In this document: one piece after another, positions 8,586 to 19,597 of the stretch
Layout of the letters: every line of letters starts with the position of its first letter
Position numbering within the stretch: position 1 is the first letter of the stretch
Source of the DNA: Neobacillus muris
Lineage (GTDB): Bacteria > Bacillota > Bacilli > Bacillales > Cytobacillaceae
Length of the DNA stretch: 52,018 nt
Assembly: GCF_943193175.1 (NCBI RefSeq)
Contig: NZ_CALPDF010000036.1
Coordinates: 1-52,018 of the forward strand
Reading direction: 5' to 3'
Program-made: the position numbers and the translations under genes
Notes under the pieces: model-generated
The model's database searches: none
Seen by the model: only the letters and a program-made list of their open reading frames with translations
Told to the model about the DNA's origin: nothing

Positions 8586-8734
8586 TCTAGCTCCAGTGCC
8601 CTAGCGCCTAGTGTCCTTCGGTCTCCGCCCTGCGATAAGTCAACATCGATTCGCCTTCGGCTCATCGTGTTTCCTTTATCTCAGTTGGAGCCCTCCAGGC
8701 CATACGGCGCTGACCAGGGCACTTCCGCTTTTCT
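8586..8734 (+). repeat. Interspersed structured repeat, copy A2 (complete core)
   Basis: About 149 bases sharing long blocks with the copies at 14988-15152 and 28820-29002: TCTAGCTCCAGTGCCCTAGC, CTCCGCCCTGCGATAAGTC, TTCCTTTATCTCAGTTGGAG, CCATACGGCGCTG, and the 3' end. The outer ends pair: AGTGCCCT with AGGGCACT. The metG promoter begins eight bases after it. Confidence 0.88.
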
Positions 8735-8741
8735 AGTTTTG

Positions 8742-8770
8742 TTGCACATTTAGTTGTTTTTCGGTATATT
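8742..8770 (+). promoter_or_regulatory. Sigma-A promoter of metG
   Basis: TTGCAC (8742-8747), 17 bases, TATATT (8765-8770). No T-box or S-box leader can be recognised between it and metG; the leader is too short. Confidence 0.65.
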
Positions 8771-8783
8771 TTTGATGATATAG

Positions 8784-10799
<2,016 letters not shown>

Positions 10800-10806
10800 T
10801 TAAACT

Positions 10807-10839
10807 AGCTCCAACGCCTCCAATGGTGCTGGAGCTTTT
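10807..10839 (+). terminator. metG terminator
   Basis: AGCTCCA / TGGAGCT stem with a short T-rich tail directly after the metG stop codon. Confidence 0.75.
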
Positions 10840-10871
10840 CTCTATTACGTTTCAGCAAATTTCTTGGAAAA

Positions 10872-10887
10872 TGTTTCACGTGTAACA
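10872..10887. other. parS-like ParB/Spo0J binding site
   Basis: TGTTTCACGTGTAACA differs at a single base from the parS form TGTTTCACGTGAAACA. The CACGTG centre is intact and the flanks extend the symmetry to AAAATGTT...AACATTTT (10868-10891). It lies in an intergenic region close to oriC, as ParB sites do. Binding is inferred. Confidence 0.6.
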
Positions 10888-11048
10888 TTTTTCGATTATT
10901 TTTTTGTTTTAGAAGCTAGGATTAAGGTTTTTGTTGAAAAGTATGTAATCATTTTTTAATGAAATGGTAAACAATCGAAGCGTGTCATAATATTGGTCAT
11001 GCTACTGTAACAATTTCGGAATAAATACTAAAAAAGGGGACTTTTTGT

Positions 11049-11816
11049 ATGCTATTTGATACCCATGCCCATTTAAATGACGAACAATACAAGGAAGATT
11101 TGCAAGAAGTGATAGAAAGGATGCAGGAGCAGGGGGTTTCCAATGTGGTGGTAGTAGGGTTTGACCAGCCTACGATTAAGAGAGCAATGGAGCTGGCGGA
11201 ACAGTATGAGTTTATCTATGCCTGCGTCGGCTGGCACCCGGTGGATGCAATTGACATGACCGATGAGGATTTGCGATGGATTGAGCGATTGGCTGCCCAT
11301 CCCAAAGTAGTGGCTCTTGGCGAGATGGGGCTGGATTACCATTGGGATAAGTCACCGAAGGACATCCAAAAAGAAGTGTTTCGCAAGCAAATCAGGCTGG
11401 CCAAAAAAGTGAAGCTCCCCATTGTGATTCATAACCGTGAAGCAACCGCAGATGTAGTGGAAATTTTAAAGCAGGAAGGCGCAGAGGAAGTGGGAGGGAT
11501 TATGCATTGCTTCAGCGGCAGCCCCGAAACAGCGAAGGAATGCATTGATATGAACTTCTATATTTCTCTTGGCGGCCCAGTTACCTTTAAAAATGCAAAA
11601 AAACCAAAAGAAGTGGCAGCAGACGTCCCTTTGGACAAACTATTGATTGAAACAGACTGCCCTTACTTGGCCCCCCATCCTTACCGCGGAAAACGAAATG
11701 AACCGGCTTATGTGAAGCTGGTGGCTGAACAAATTGCCGAAATAAAGGGGCTGACCTATGAGGAGGTAGCCGAGGCTACGACACAAAATGCTAAAAAATT
11801 TTTCGGCATAATCTGA
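11049..11816 (+). CDS. tatD: TatD-family metal-dependent DNase
   Basis: TIM-barrel amidohydrolase-fold nuclease of the TatD / YabD type; homologues have 3'-5' exonuclease activity on DNA or act in D-Tyr-tRNA deacylation (the DayD proposal in Bacillus). Metal ligands are visible: DTHAHL (H6, H8), GEMGLDYHW (Glu), IVIHNREA (His), MHCFSGSP (His), and ETDCPYLAP (Asp). 255 residues, normal length. ATG at 11049 after AAAAGGGG. It stands alone between metG and yabE, with a weak terminator behind it. Confidence 0.92.
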   Translation: MLFDTHAHLNDEQYKEDLQEVIERMQEQGVSNVVVVGFDQPTIKRAMELAEQYEFIYACVGWHPVDAIDMTDEDLRWIERLAAHPKVVALGEMGLDYHWDKSPKDIQKEVFRKQIRLAKKVKLPIVIHNREATADVVEILKQEGAEEVGGIMHCFSGSPETAKECIDMNFYISLGGPVTFKNAKKPKEVAADVPLDKLLIETDCPYLAPHPYRGKRNEPAYVKLVAEQIAEIKGLTYEEVAEATTQNAKKFFGII

Positions 11817-11837
11817 TACAGGATTTTGTCGAAAGGA

Positions 11838-11860
11838 TAGGAAGCTTGTCCTAATTTTTT
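11838..11860 (+). terminator. Weak terminator after tatD
   Basis: TAGGA / TCCTA stem (11838-11842, 11849-11853), loop AGCTTG, followed by six T. Confidence 0.5.
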
Positions 11861-11925
11861 CTAAAAACAAAAAGTTCTACATGTCTCCTTTTCTTCATAG
11901 GATGACCATGTCGAGAAGTTTTCCT

Positions 11926-11953
11926 TTGCAATGATTCCAGTATTATGCATAAT
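11926..11953 (+). promoter_or_regulatory. Candidate sigma-A promoter of yabE
   Basis: TTGCAA (11926-11931), 16 bases, CATAAT (11948-11953), about 90 bases before yabE. The match is moderate only. Confidence 0.4.
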
Positions 11954-12053
11954 TAGTAATACATTCGCAGGATAGGCAAAGGCTGGCAGCCGACAGCATG
12001 GTTTTTCTAAATCTCTCCAAGAAAAGGAGGCGTTTTTCATCGTATTCAAACAC

Positions 12054-13235
12054 ATGAAAAACCTGCTTCAGTCTTTAAATGGAAGGAGCTTAACCATTGT
12101 TTTTGCTAGTTTCATAGTAATGCTGACTACTCTGGGGATTTTATTTTATGAGGACTCAAAGAAGACGGTAGCCGTTACTTTGAATGACGAGGAAATGGTT
12201 ATAAAAACACATGCAGATACGATAAAGGAGTTGTTGGAAGAAGAACTGGACGTATCTCTCCAATCAAAAGACTACGTGTATCCAAAAGCCGCTTCGAAGG
12301 TGAAGGACGATCTTCAAGTCGTATGGATGCAGGCAAAGCAGGTTACCATTGTCAAGGACAACGAGAAAAAAACGATCTGGACAACAGCCGGAACGGTGGC
12401 TGAAGCATTAAAAGAGCAGAAGATCACACTAAGTGACCACGATAAAGTCTCACCAAAACCGCAAACGGCCCTTCAACCTAAAATGGCCATAAATGTGAAA
12501 AAGGCTTATCACCTTACTTTGATTGACGGCGGAAAAGAGCAAGAAGTCTGGTCCCCTTCGACTACGGTCGCTGACTTTTTAACACAACAGGGCATTAAAC
12601 TAAATCAATTAGACCGAGTTGAACCGCCATTAACTGAATCCATCACCAAGAATGGTGTTGTAAACGTCATTCGCGTAGAAAAAGTCACCGATGTAGTGGA
12701 AGAACCCGTGGAATTCGCTGTTATTACCAAAAAGGATGAAAGCCTGGAAAAAGGAACACAAAAGACGGTAACTCCAGGTAAAACAGGGCGTATATCGAGA
12801 CAATATGAGGTTACATTAGAAAACGGTCAAGAGGTAGAGAGAAAATTAATGAGTGAGCAAATGGTTGCGGCAAAACAAGACCGAGTTGTGGCTGTGGGAA
12901 CAAAGGATTTAGCCTCACAGGTTTCCCGCGGGACAGCGCCAACAGGCACGGAGCTTTACGTATCAGCGACGGCCTATACCGCCAATTGCAATGGATGTTC
13001 TGGAAGAACAGCAACTGGACTCAACCTGAGGGCCAATCCGAATATGAAAGTGATCGCTGTTGACCCTAGTGTCATCCCGCTCGGAAGCAAAGTCTTTGTC
13101 GAGGGCTATGGCTATGCAGTGGCTGCTGATACAGGAGGAGCAATCAAAGGGTATAAGATTGATGTTTTTGTGCCGTCAAATGCTGAAGCCTATCGCTGGG
13201 GACGAAGAAATGTAAAAATTACTATACTGCAGTAA
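12054..13235 (+). CDS. yabE: YabE, G5- and 3D-domain cell-wall protein (Rpf/YocH-like)
   Basis: Predicted exported cell-wall-lytic protein. A hydrophobic N-terminal anchor or signal lies at residues 14-31 (LTIVFASFIVMLTTLGIL). Three DUF348 repeats follow (about 38-195), recognisable by VTLNDEEMVIKTHADT, VTIVKDNEKKTIWTTA and LTLIDGGKEQEVWSPS. A G5 domain (about 205-280) and a C-terminal 3D domain, with VSATAYTANC and ADTGGAIKGYKIDVF carrying the acidic residues, complete it. 393 residues from ATG 12054. That ATG is 23 bases from the strong site AAAAGGAGG (12022-12030); the only in-frame codon at proper spacing is ATC at 12039, so the true start may be non-canonical. An antisense promoter lies behind the gene. 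Confidence 0.9.
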   Translation: MKNLLQSLNGRSLTIVFASFIVMLTTLGILFYEDSKKTVAVTLNDEEMVIKTHADTIKELLEEELDVSLQSKDYVYPKAASKVKDDLQVVWMQAKQVTIVKDNEKKTIWTTAGTVAEALKEQKITLSDHDKVSPKPQTALQPKMAINVKKAYHLTLIDGGKEQEVWSPSTTVADFLTQQGIKLNQLDRVEPPLTESITKNGVVNVIRVEKVTDVVEEPVEFAVITKKDESLEKGTQKTVTPGKTGRISRQYEVTLENGQEVERKLMSEQMVAAKQDRVVAVGTKDLASQVSRGTAPTGTELYVSATAYTANCNGCSGRTATGLNLRANPNMKVIAVDPSVIPLGSKVFVEGYGYAVAADTGGAIKGYKIDVFVPSNAEAYRWGRRNVKITILQ

Positions 13236-13412
13236 TTGACGTTTGATGCAGAGGACCGCCTCTGCATTTTGTTTTTTTTTTGTTGGTTTTCATTTTGGGC
13301 ATAAATCCAACTTCGCCCTAAGGGACTCGCTAATCGGCGAGTTTTCATTTATACTAAACAACGAAATGAAAGTTCCTCACTTTGTTTATACTTTACTATA
13401 TGAGGAATTTTA
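13236..13412 (-). ncRNA. Predicted antisense RNA to yabE (5' part; 3' end unknown)
   Basis: Inferred transcript from the ECF-type promoter at 13419-13447, starting near 13412 and running toward yabE. No open frame of interest lies on this strand. The 5' end would fold through TTCCTCA/TGAGGAA (13373-13379, 13401-13407). The two hairpins further on lack a T-run on this strand, so the RNA should enter yabE. B. subtilis has such an RNA at the same place. Confidence 0.45.
13246..13280 (+). terminator. yabE terminator
   Basis: Perfect 9-base stem ATGCAGAGG (13246-13254) / CCTCTGCAT (13259-13267), loop ACCG, then a long T-rich tract. Confidence 0.88.
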
Positions 13413-13418
13413 ATAATA

Positions 13419-13447
13419 TAGACGATGGACATTACAGAAATGTTTCA
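13419..13447 (-). promoter_or_regulatory. ECF-sigma promoter reading antisense into yabE
   Basis: On the minus strand TGAAACATTT (TGAAAC = plus 13442-13447) and CGTCTA (plus 13419-13424) are separated by 17 bases. This is the pattern of sigma-X/M/W promoters (TGAAAC, 16-17, CGTC). The B. subtilis yabE antisense RNA is driven by sigma-X and sigma-M. Confidence 0.75.
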
Positions 13448-13526
13448 GTTTTTTTCATTTTCATTTTAATTTTTAAATTTCTAGTACTATCCGCATCAGG
13501 CAAGGTACTCTTTAGGTGGAGGAAAT

Positions 13527-14980
<1,454 letters not shown>

Positions 14981-14987
14981 ATTAGAT

Positions 14988-15152
14988 AAAGTATAAAAGT
15001 TTTAAACTTGGAAAATTGTCTAGCTCCAGTGCCCCTCGGTCTCCGCCCTCCGATAAGTCAACATCGATTCGCCTCCGGCTCATCGTGTTTCCTTTATCTC
15101 AGTTGGAGCCCTCCATGGCATACGGCGCTGCCCAGGGCGCTTCCGCTTTTCT
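14988..15152 (+). repeat. Interspersed structured repeat, copy B
   Basis: Starts AAAGTATAAA (14988) and shares about 31 of 37 bases of its 5' flank with copy C, then TCTAGCTCCAGTGCCC. About 14 bases present in copy A2 are missing after this. The remainder matches to CGCTTTTCTTAT. The outer stem is AGTGCCC with GGGCGCT. It fills most of the gap between the rsmA terminator and yabG. Confidence 0.88.
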
Positions 15153-15210
15153 TATAGTTCCATAGGCTTGAATTGCAAAGATGCCTGCGTTTTTTATCAC
15201 ACCCCTATTT

Positions 15211-15236
15211 ATAAGTGCATAGCCTATCAAAGAAAC
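15211..15236 (+). promoter_or_regulatory. Candidate mother-cell (sigma-K/E) promoter of yabG
   Basis: CATAGCCTA (15228-15236) fits the sigma-K -10 CATAnnnTA. ATA at 15211-15213 could be a sigma-E-type -35; a sigma-K -35 (AC) is not at the right place. yabG is a sigma-K gene in B. subtilis. Confidence 0.4.
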
Positions 15237-15268
15237 TTTATTTTGCGGGTCTAATTGGAGTGACGGCA

Positions 15269-16147
15269 GTGACGATTAAAATAAATGATATTGTCGGCAG
15301 ACGTTCTTACAATTGCGATATTTTATTTCGAGTGATTGATTTTCAAAAAATAAATGGAAAAAATTATGCGATTCTATATGGGGAAGATTTTCGCCTTGCG
15401 GCAGATGCGCCGTATGAAGATCTGGTTATCATCGATCCCTTGCAGAGGGCAAAGTTTTCTGAAGAGTATCGGACACTTGAAGAACAATCGCTTAAGCTGT
15501 TTACCCAAGATGTGAACCTATTGAGGGAAAAGCAGGAGTATGAGGCTACGGGCGGCTATGCCATGCAAAGCAACTACTTTCAAATGCCAGGCAAGGTCCT
15601 GCATCTGGATGGGGATCCGGCCTACCTAAAAAAATGCTTGGCGCTTTATGAGAAAATTGGTGTCCCTGTCTTAGGGATCCATTGCAATGAAAAGGAAATG
15701 CCGATAAAAATCGGGGGGCTGATTGATTACTACCGTCCTGATATCTTGGTTATCACCGGGCATGATGCCTATTCGAAGGCGAAAGGAAAATTTTCTGACC
15801 CTAATGCTTACCGGCATTCCAAGCATTTTGCCATGACAGTAAGGGAGGCACGGAGGAAAGTACCGCACCTTGATCAATTAGTGATATTTGCTGGTGCCTG
15901 CCAGTCCCATTTTGAATCACTGATCCATGCAGGGGCCAATTTTGCCAGTTCGCCGGCAAGGATCAATATTCATGCCCTTGATCCTGTATATATTGTAGCC
16001 AAAATAAGCTTCACACCGTTTATGGAGCGGATTAATGTGTGGGAGGTGCTGCGTAATACCTTAACAGGCGAAAAGGGAATAGGCGGCATTGATACAAGGG
16101 GTGTCTTAAGAACAGGAATGCCCTATCAGCAGCTAAAGGATGAATAA
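15269..16147 (+). CDS. yabG: Sporulation-specific protease YabG
   Basis: Cysteine-type protease of the spore coat that processes coat proteins such as SafA and SpoIVA before cross-linking. Strongly conserved blocks are GKVLHLDGDPAYLKKCL, DILVITGHDAYSK, FAGACQSHFESLIHAGANF (candidate nucleophile cysteine with nearby His) and INVWEVLRNTLTGEKG. 292 residues. The frame is open to 15215, but GTG 15269 lies eight bases after GGAG (15257-15260) and gives the family N terminus; GTG 15260 is an alternative. Monocistronic. Confidence 0.92.
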   Translation: MTIKINDIVGRRSYNCDILFRVIDFQKINGKNYAILYGEDFRLAADAPYEDLVIIDPLQRAKFSEEYRTLEEQSLKLFTQDVNLLREKQEYEATGGYAMQSNYFQMPGKVLHLDGDPAYLKKCLALYEKIGVPVLGIHCNEKEMPIKIGGLIDYYRPDILVITGHDAYSKAKGKFSDPNAYRHSKHFAMTVREARRKVPHLDQLVIFAGACQSHFESLIHAGANFASSPARINIHALDPVYIVAKISFTPFMERINVWEVLRNTLTGEKGIGGIDTRGVLRTGMPYQQLKDE

Positions 16148-16163
16148 GAATGCAGTACCGACA

Positions 16164-16180
16164 GGCGCCCTTTGGGCGCC
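16164..16180 (+). terminator. Hairpin after yabG
   Basis: Perfect GGCGCCC / GGGCGCC stem with TTT loop. No clear T-run follows, so termination is only likely. Confidence 0.5.
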
Positions 16181-16303
16181 GTAACTTATCAGAATTTTAT
16201 TGTCCTATTAAATCATTCTTATTTTTTTAATGTACATAATTATTTGATTTTCCGGCAACGATAGAAATGTTGAATTTTATCAAAAAAAATAGAATAAAAA
16301 TGA

Positions 16304-16333
16304 TTGACAATCTTTTTGTCGGACTGATATAAT
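16304..16333 (+). promoter_or_regulatory. veg promoter P1
   Basis: TTGACA (16304-16309), 18 bases, TATAAT (16328-16333): both hexamers are perfect sigma-A consensus. Confidence 0.75.
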
Positions 16334-16345
16334 TTATATTTTTGT

Positions 16346-16374
16346 TTGACAGAACTATGTCAGTGTGTTATACT
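16346..16374 (+). promoter_or_regulatory. veg promoter P2
   Basis: TTGACA (16346-16351), 17 bases, TATACT (16369-16374), about 20 bases before the veg start codon. The B. subtilis veg promoter is known as very strong. Confidence 0.8.
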
Positions 16375-16395
16375 TTACATAGTGAGGTGGACCGA

Positions 16396-16659
16396 ATGAC
16401 AAAAACCTTAATGGATATTAAAAAGGCCCTAGACTCCAATTTGGGGAAAAGATTGTTATTGAAGGCGAACGGTGGACGCCGTAAAACGATTGAGCGTTCC
16501 GGTATCCTTGCGGAAACCTATCCTTCTGTTTTCGTGATTGAACTAGATCAAGACGAAAACGCTTTTGAACGTGTTTCTTATAGTTATGCGGATGTGTTGA
16601 CAGAGACAGTTCAAATTACCTTCTATGAAGATGCAGCAGGAAATGTGGCTTTAAGCTAG
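16396..16659 (+). CDS. veg: Veg protein (biofilm-related)
   Basis: An 87-residue soluble protein nearly identical in its core to B. subtilis Veg: [40 protein letters not shown] and [16 protein letters not shown]. Veg is highly expressed and stimulates biofilm genes, reportedly by countering SinR; its biochemistry is not settled. ATG 16396 follows GTGAGGTGG. It stands alone with two promoters and a strong terminator. Confidence 0.95.
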   Translation: MTKTLMDIKKALDSNLGKRLLLKANGGRRKTIERSGILAETYPSVFVIELDQDENAFERVSYSYADVLTETVQITFYEDAAGNVALS

Positions 16660-16676
16660 AGTATATAAGCAGCGCG

Positions 16677-16710
16677 GCAGTAAACATGGTTTACTGCTTT
16701 TTGCTTTTTT
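16677..16710 (+). terminator. veg terminator
   Basis: Perfect 9-base stem GCAGTAAAC (16677-16685) / GTTTACTGC (16689-16697), loop ATG, then two T-runs. Confidence 0.9.
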
Positions 16711-16796
16711 ATAAGATAAGGGAATATAAAATTCTTGACTTTGGGGACGCATCTGCTTTTCTAATGGGATTATTATTAAATAATGAATCGGCAACT

Positions 16797-16803
16797 CATA
16801 CTA
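16797..16803 (+). promoter_or_regulatory. Sigma-G -10 element of sspF
   Basis: CATACTA matches the sigma-G -10 consensus exactly, 32 bases before sspF. The -35 region 17-18 bases upstream (TATTAAA) is poor. Confidence 0.5.
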
Positions 16804-16834
16804 AGAATGCTGCGGCATGAAAGGGGTTGTTTAG

Positions 16835-17026
16835 ATGGGCAGAAGAAGAGGGATGATGTCTTACCAGTTTAAAGAAGAGCTTGCTAAAGACCTCGGTTTC
16901 TATGGTGTTGTTCAAAAGGAAGGCTGGGGCGGCATACGGGCAAAGGATGCAGGAAATATGGTGAAACGCGCCATTGAATTGGCTGAAGCACAGCTGGCTT
17001 CCCGAAACAACGATTCTGACGGTTGA
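16835..17026 (+). CDS. sspF: Small acid-soluble spore protein SspF
   Basis: A 63-residue alpha/beta-type SASP relative expected in the spore core. [35 protein letters not shown] and [17 protein letters not shown] match B. subtilis SspF, including the germination-protease-like segment and the GNMVK motif that binds DNA in this family. The start ATG follows AAAGGGG. The gene has its own promoter element and terminator, as expected for a forespore gene. Confidence 0.94.
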   Translation: MGRRRGMMSYQFKEELAKDLGFYGVVQKEGWGGIRAKDAGNMVKRAIELAEAQLASRNNDSDG

Positions 17027-17061
17027 TTGAAAATCGTTTAAACAAGCAAAATACCGCAGCT

Positions 17062-17097
17062 AAAAGAGCCAGGGAAATCCCCTTGGCTCTTTTTTTG
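17062..17097 (+). terminator. sspF terminator
   Basis: AAAGAGCCAGGG pairs with CCC-T-TGGCTCTTT (one bulge), followed by T7. Confidence 0.85.
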
Positions 17098-17252
17098 CCA
17101 TGATTCTTTTAAAATAACGAATTTTGCTTAGATATTCTGTTATCTGACGTCTTACATTTAGCTTTTTGTGGTAAAATAGGACAATATATAGATTTCGGAA
17201 AGCAATGCACAGGCTGGGCTTGTGCCGGATAACGCAGAAGTAGGTGGAAGCA

Positions 17253-18122
17253 GTGAAGATTTTGGTTAAGGCACCGGCTAAAATAAATTTAGCTTTAGAT
17301 GTATTACATAAACGGGACGATGGATATCATGAGGTTGAGATGATCATGACGACCATCGATTTAGCAGATCGGTTGGAACTTACTTTATTAGAGCAAGACC
17401 AAATACATATTATTTCGCAAAATCGATATGTTCCGGACGACCAGAGAAATTTAGCCTATCAGGCGGCGAAGATTTTAAAAGATCGGTTTCAAATCAAGCA
17501 AGGCGTATCGATTTCCATTGAAAAAACGATACCAGTGGCGGCCGGTTTAGCCGGAGGCAGCAGTGATGCAGCTGCGGCATTAAGAGGATTAAATAAATTG
17601 TGGAACCTTGGTTTAAGCACAGATGAGTTAGCCGAAATCGGCAGTGAAATTGGTTCCGATGTATCCTTTTGCGTCTATGGGGGAACCGCCTTGGCGAAGG
17701 GAAGAGGCGAGCAAATCACGGAACTGCCTGCACCTCCAACCTGCTGGGTGATTCTTGCCAAACCGTTTATTGGCGTATCCACAGCGGATGTTTACCGAAG
17801 GCTGGATGTGAATAAAATTGACCACCCCCATATTGGGGCAATGATGGATGCGCTCCATCATAATGATTACTTAGCGGTTTGCCGGAATGTAGGGAATGTC
17901 TTAGAGGATGTCACGTTAAATCTGCACCCGGAAGTGGCACAAATAAAAGACCAGATGAAACGGTTTGGCGCAGATGCGGTCTTAATGAGCGGGAGCGGCC
18001 CGACTGTGTTTGGATTGGTGCAGCATGATTCGCGGATGCATAGGATCTATAACGGACTAAGAGGTTTCTGCGACCAGGTTTTCGCCGTCAGAATGCTGGG
18101 GGACCGGAATACACTTGATTAA
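17253..18122 (+). CDS. ispE: 4-diphosphocytidyl-2-C-methyl-D-erythritol kinase
   Basis: GHMP kinase of the non-mevalonate isoprenoid pathway; phosphorylates CDP-methylerythritol at the 2-hydroxyl. N terminus [17 protein letters not shown] (lysine and asparagine of the active site), the ATP glycine loop [19 protein letters not shown], and motif 3 [11 protein letters not shown] are all present. 289 residues. GTG 17253 follows AGGTGG (17242-17247); another GTG at 17244 lies inside that site. Usually upstream of purR, as here. Confidence 0.95.
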   Translation: MKILVKAPAKINLALDVLHKRDDGYHEVEMIMTTIDLADRLELTLLEQDQIHIISQNRYVPDDQRNLAYQAAKILKDRFQIKQGVSISIEKTIPVAAGLAGGSSDAAAALRGLNKLWNLGLSTDELAEIGSEIGSDVSFCVYGGTALAKGRGEQITELPAPPTCWVILAKPFIGVSTADVYRRLDVNKIDHPHIGAMMDALHHNDYLAVCRNVGNVLEDVTLNLHPEVAQIKDQMKRFGADAVLMSGSGPTVFGLVQHDSRMHRIYNGLRGFCDQVFAVRMLGDRNTLD

Positions 18123-18151
18123 AGGCGCACAATAATAGTATTCTTTAAGTA

Positions 18152-18164
18152 GAATATTCGGTTT
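18152..18164 (-). promoter_or_regulatory. Possible PurBox upstream of purR
   Basis: The minus strand reads AAACCGAATATTC, one base off the PurBox core CCGAAC. It lies 15 bases before the purR start codon. purR is autoregulated in B. subtilis. Weak evidence on its own. Confidence 0.3.
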
Positions 18165-18178
18165 AAATGGGGGTTGTT

Positions 18179-19006
18179 ATGAAATTTCGCCGCAGTGAAC
18201 GTTTAATTGATATGACTAATTACCTGCTGGACCATCCTCGCCAGCTGGTACCGCTGACGTTCTTTGCAGAACGTTACGACTCAGCCAAATCCTCGATTAG
18301 TGAAGATTTAGCCATTGTAAAAGAGACATTTGAGGCTAGAGGAATCGGCACCTTGCAAACCGTTCCCGGTGCAGCAGGAGGAGTAAAGTTTTTCGTGAAG
18401 GTCAGCATGGAAAAGGCCAAACCCTTTGTGGATGAGCTTTGCCAAATGATTGTGGATCCTGACCGGCTCTTGCCGGGGGGTTATTTGTATTTAACGGATA
18501 TATTAGGCAATCCTCAAATAGTCCAAAAGGCCGGGCGCATAATCGCATCGGCATATGCGGATGCAAAAATTGATGTGGTCATGACGATTGCGACAAAAGG
18601 GATTCCGCTGGCTTACGCCGTTGCCAGCCAGCTCAATGTTCCCGTCGTCATTGTCCGCAGGGACAGCAAGGTGACAGAGGGCCCGACCGTAAGCATCAAT
18701 TATGTATCAGGCTCTGCAAAAAGGATCCAAACCATGGTGCTCTCCAAACGGAGCCTGAAGGAAGGGTCACAAGTCCTCATTGTGGATGATTTTATGAAAG
18801 CTGGAGGTACCGTATTAGGCATGGTCAGCATGCTGGAGGAATTCAATGCCTCTGTATCCGGGATTGCTGTTTTAGTAGAGGCAGAGGAAACAGAAGAACG
18901 GTTGGTCGATGATTATTTATCACTCGTAAAATTATCTAACGTCGACTTAAAGGAAAAAAAGATTAATGTCCATGAAGGAAACTTTTTTACAAGGGGGAAA
19001 TTATGA
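18179..19006 (+). CDS. purR: Purine operon repressor PurR
   Basis: PRPP-responsive repressor of purine genes in Firmicutes. The N-terminal winged helix ([18 protein letters not shown]...[14 protein letters not shown]) is followed by a phosphoribosyltransferase-like domain whose PRPP loop reads [28 protein letters not shown] is strongly conserved. 275 residues. ATG 18179 is used rather than ATG 18167 because GGGGG (18169-18173) lies between the two. ridA overlaps its stop codon. Confidence 0.95.
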   Translation: MKFRRSERLIDMTNYLLDHPRQLVPLTFFAERYDSAKSSISEDLAIVKETFEARGIGTLQTVPGAAGGVKFFVKVSMEKAKPFVDELCQMIVDPDRLLPGGYLYLTDILGNPQIVQKAGRIIASAYADAKIDVVMTIATKGIPLAYAVASQLNVPVVIVRRDSKVTEGPTVSINYVSGSAKRIQTMVLSKRSLKEGSQVLIVDDFMKAGGTVLGMVSMLEEFNASVSGIAVLVEAEETEERLVDDYLSLVKLSNVDLKEKKINVHEGNFFTRGKL

Positions 19007-19380
19007 TGAAAGTAGTTCAAACGAATCAAGCACCGGCTGCGATCGGACCTTATTCCCAAGGAATTATCGTCAATAACCTATTTTTCAGTTCAGGGCAGAT
19101 CCCTTTGACACCTGAAGGGACAATGGTCACGGGCGATGTGAAAGAACAGGCCCGCCAGGTTTTCCGCAACCTGCAAGCGGTCCTAAAGGAAGCAGGCGGT
19201 TCGTTAGAAACCGTCGTCAAAGCCACAGTTTTTATTAAAAACATGGATGATTTTGCTTCCGTTAATGAAGTTTACGGTGAGTATTTTTCTGCCCACAAGC
19301 CTGCCCGGTCATGTGTCGAAGTGGCCCGGCTGCCAAAGGATGCCCTTGTTGAGATTGAGGTAGTAGCATTAGTGAAATAA
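19003..19380 (+). CDS. ridA: Enamine/imine deaminase RidA (YabJ)
   Basis: Trimeric RidA/YjgF protein that hydrolyses reactive enamines such as 2-aminoacrylate; in B. subtilis YabJ is needed for full PurR repression. Signature segments: [30 protein letters not shown] and the arginine in [20 protein letters not shown]. 125 residues, family length. ATG codons at 19003 and 19006; AAGGGGG (18991-18997) serves either. It starts inside the purR stop codon, so translation is coupled. Confidence 0.95.
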   Translation: MMKVVQTNQAPAAIGPYSQGIIVNNLFFSSGQIPLTPEGTMVTGDVKEQARQVFRNLQAVLKEAGGSLETVVKATVFIKNMDDFASVNEVYGEYFSAHKPARSCVEVARLPKDALVEIEVVALVK

Positions 19381-19404
19381 ACCAGCCTAATTCAGGCTGG
19401 TTTT
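19381..19404 (+). terminator. purR-ridA terminator
   Basis: Perfect ACCAGCCT / AGGCTGGT stem, loop AATTC, then TTTT. Confidence 0.82.
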
Positions 19405-19450
19405 GCCCAAAAATGGAAGCGGTAACATTTTGTTTTTGAGCAGTGTATGC

Positions 19451-19487
19451 GAAGTTGTTAAAAATACCCTATTTTTTACAAAACTTC
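19451..19487. other. Long AT-rich hairpin upstream of the spoVG promoter
   Basis: GAAGTTGTTAAAAATA (19451-19466) nearly pairs with TATTTTTTACAAAACTTC (19470-19487) around a CCC loop, ending 43 bases before the sigma-H -35. AbrB binds an AT-rich region upstream of spoVG in B. subtilis; this may be its counterpart. Confidence 0.45.
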
Positions 19488-19530
19488 ACTTTTTTGTCCG
19501 TATTTTTCAAAAAAATTTTAAAATTAAAGA

Positions 19531-19555
19531 AGGAATACGCAAATTATTGTTGAAT
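19531..19555 (+). promoter_or_regulatory. Sigma-H promoter of spoVG
   Basis: AGGAATA (19531-19537) and GAAT (19552-19555) fit the sigma-H pattern (AGGAwww, RnnGAAT), as in B. subtilis spoVG. The upstream region is very AT-rich. Confidence 0.75.
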
Positions 19556-19597
19556 TAATTAACTAGCTTTTTATCTTAAGGAAAAGGGTGTGAGCAC

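Noticed and set aside
8445..8753. Open frame of 102 codons on the plus strand between abrB and metG
   Set aside because: It is made almost wholly of the interspersed repeats, has no ribosome binding site, and similar peptide pieces recur only because the repeat recurs.
11824..11834. Full 0A core TGTCGAA (TTTTGTCGAAA) behind tatD
   Set aside because: It is part of the tatD 3' region, about 100 bases from the nearest candidate promoter and with no known Spo0A control of yabE; one 7-base match is expected by chance.
11817..12038. Possible c-di-AMP (ydaO-type) riboswitch before yabE
   Set aside because: The conserved core blocks of that motif are absent; only a weak terminator and a candidate promoter are seen.
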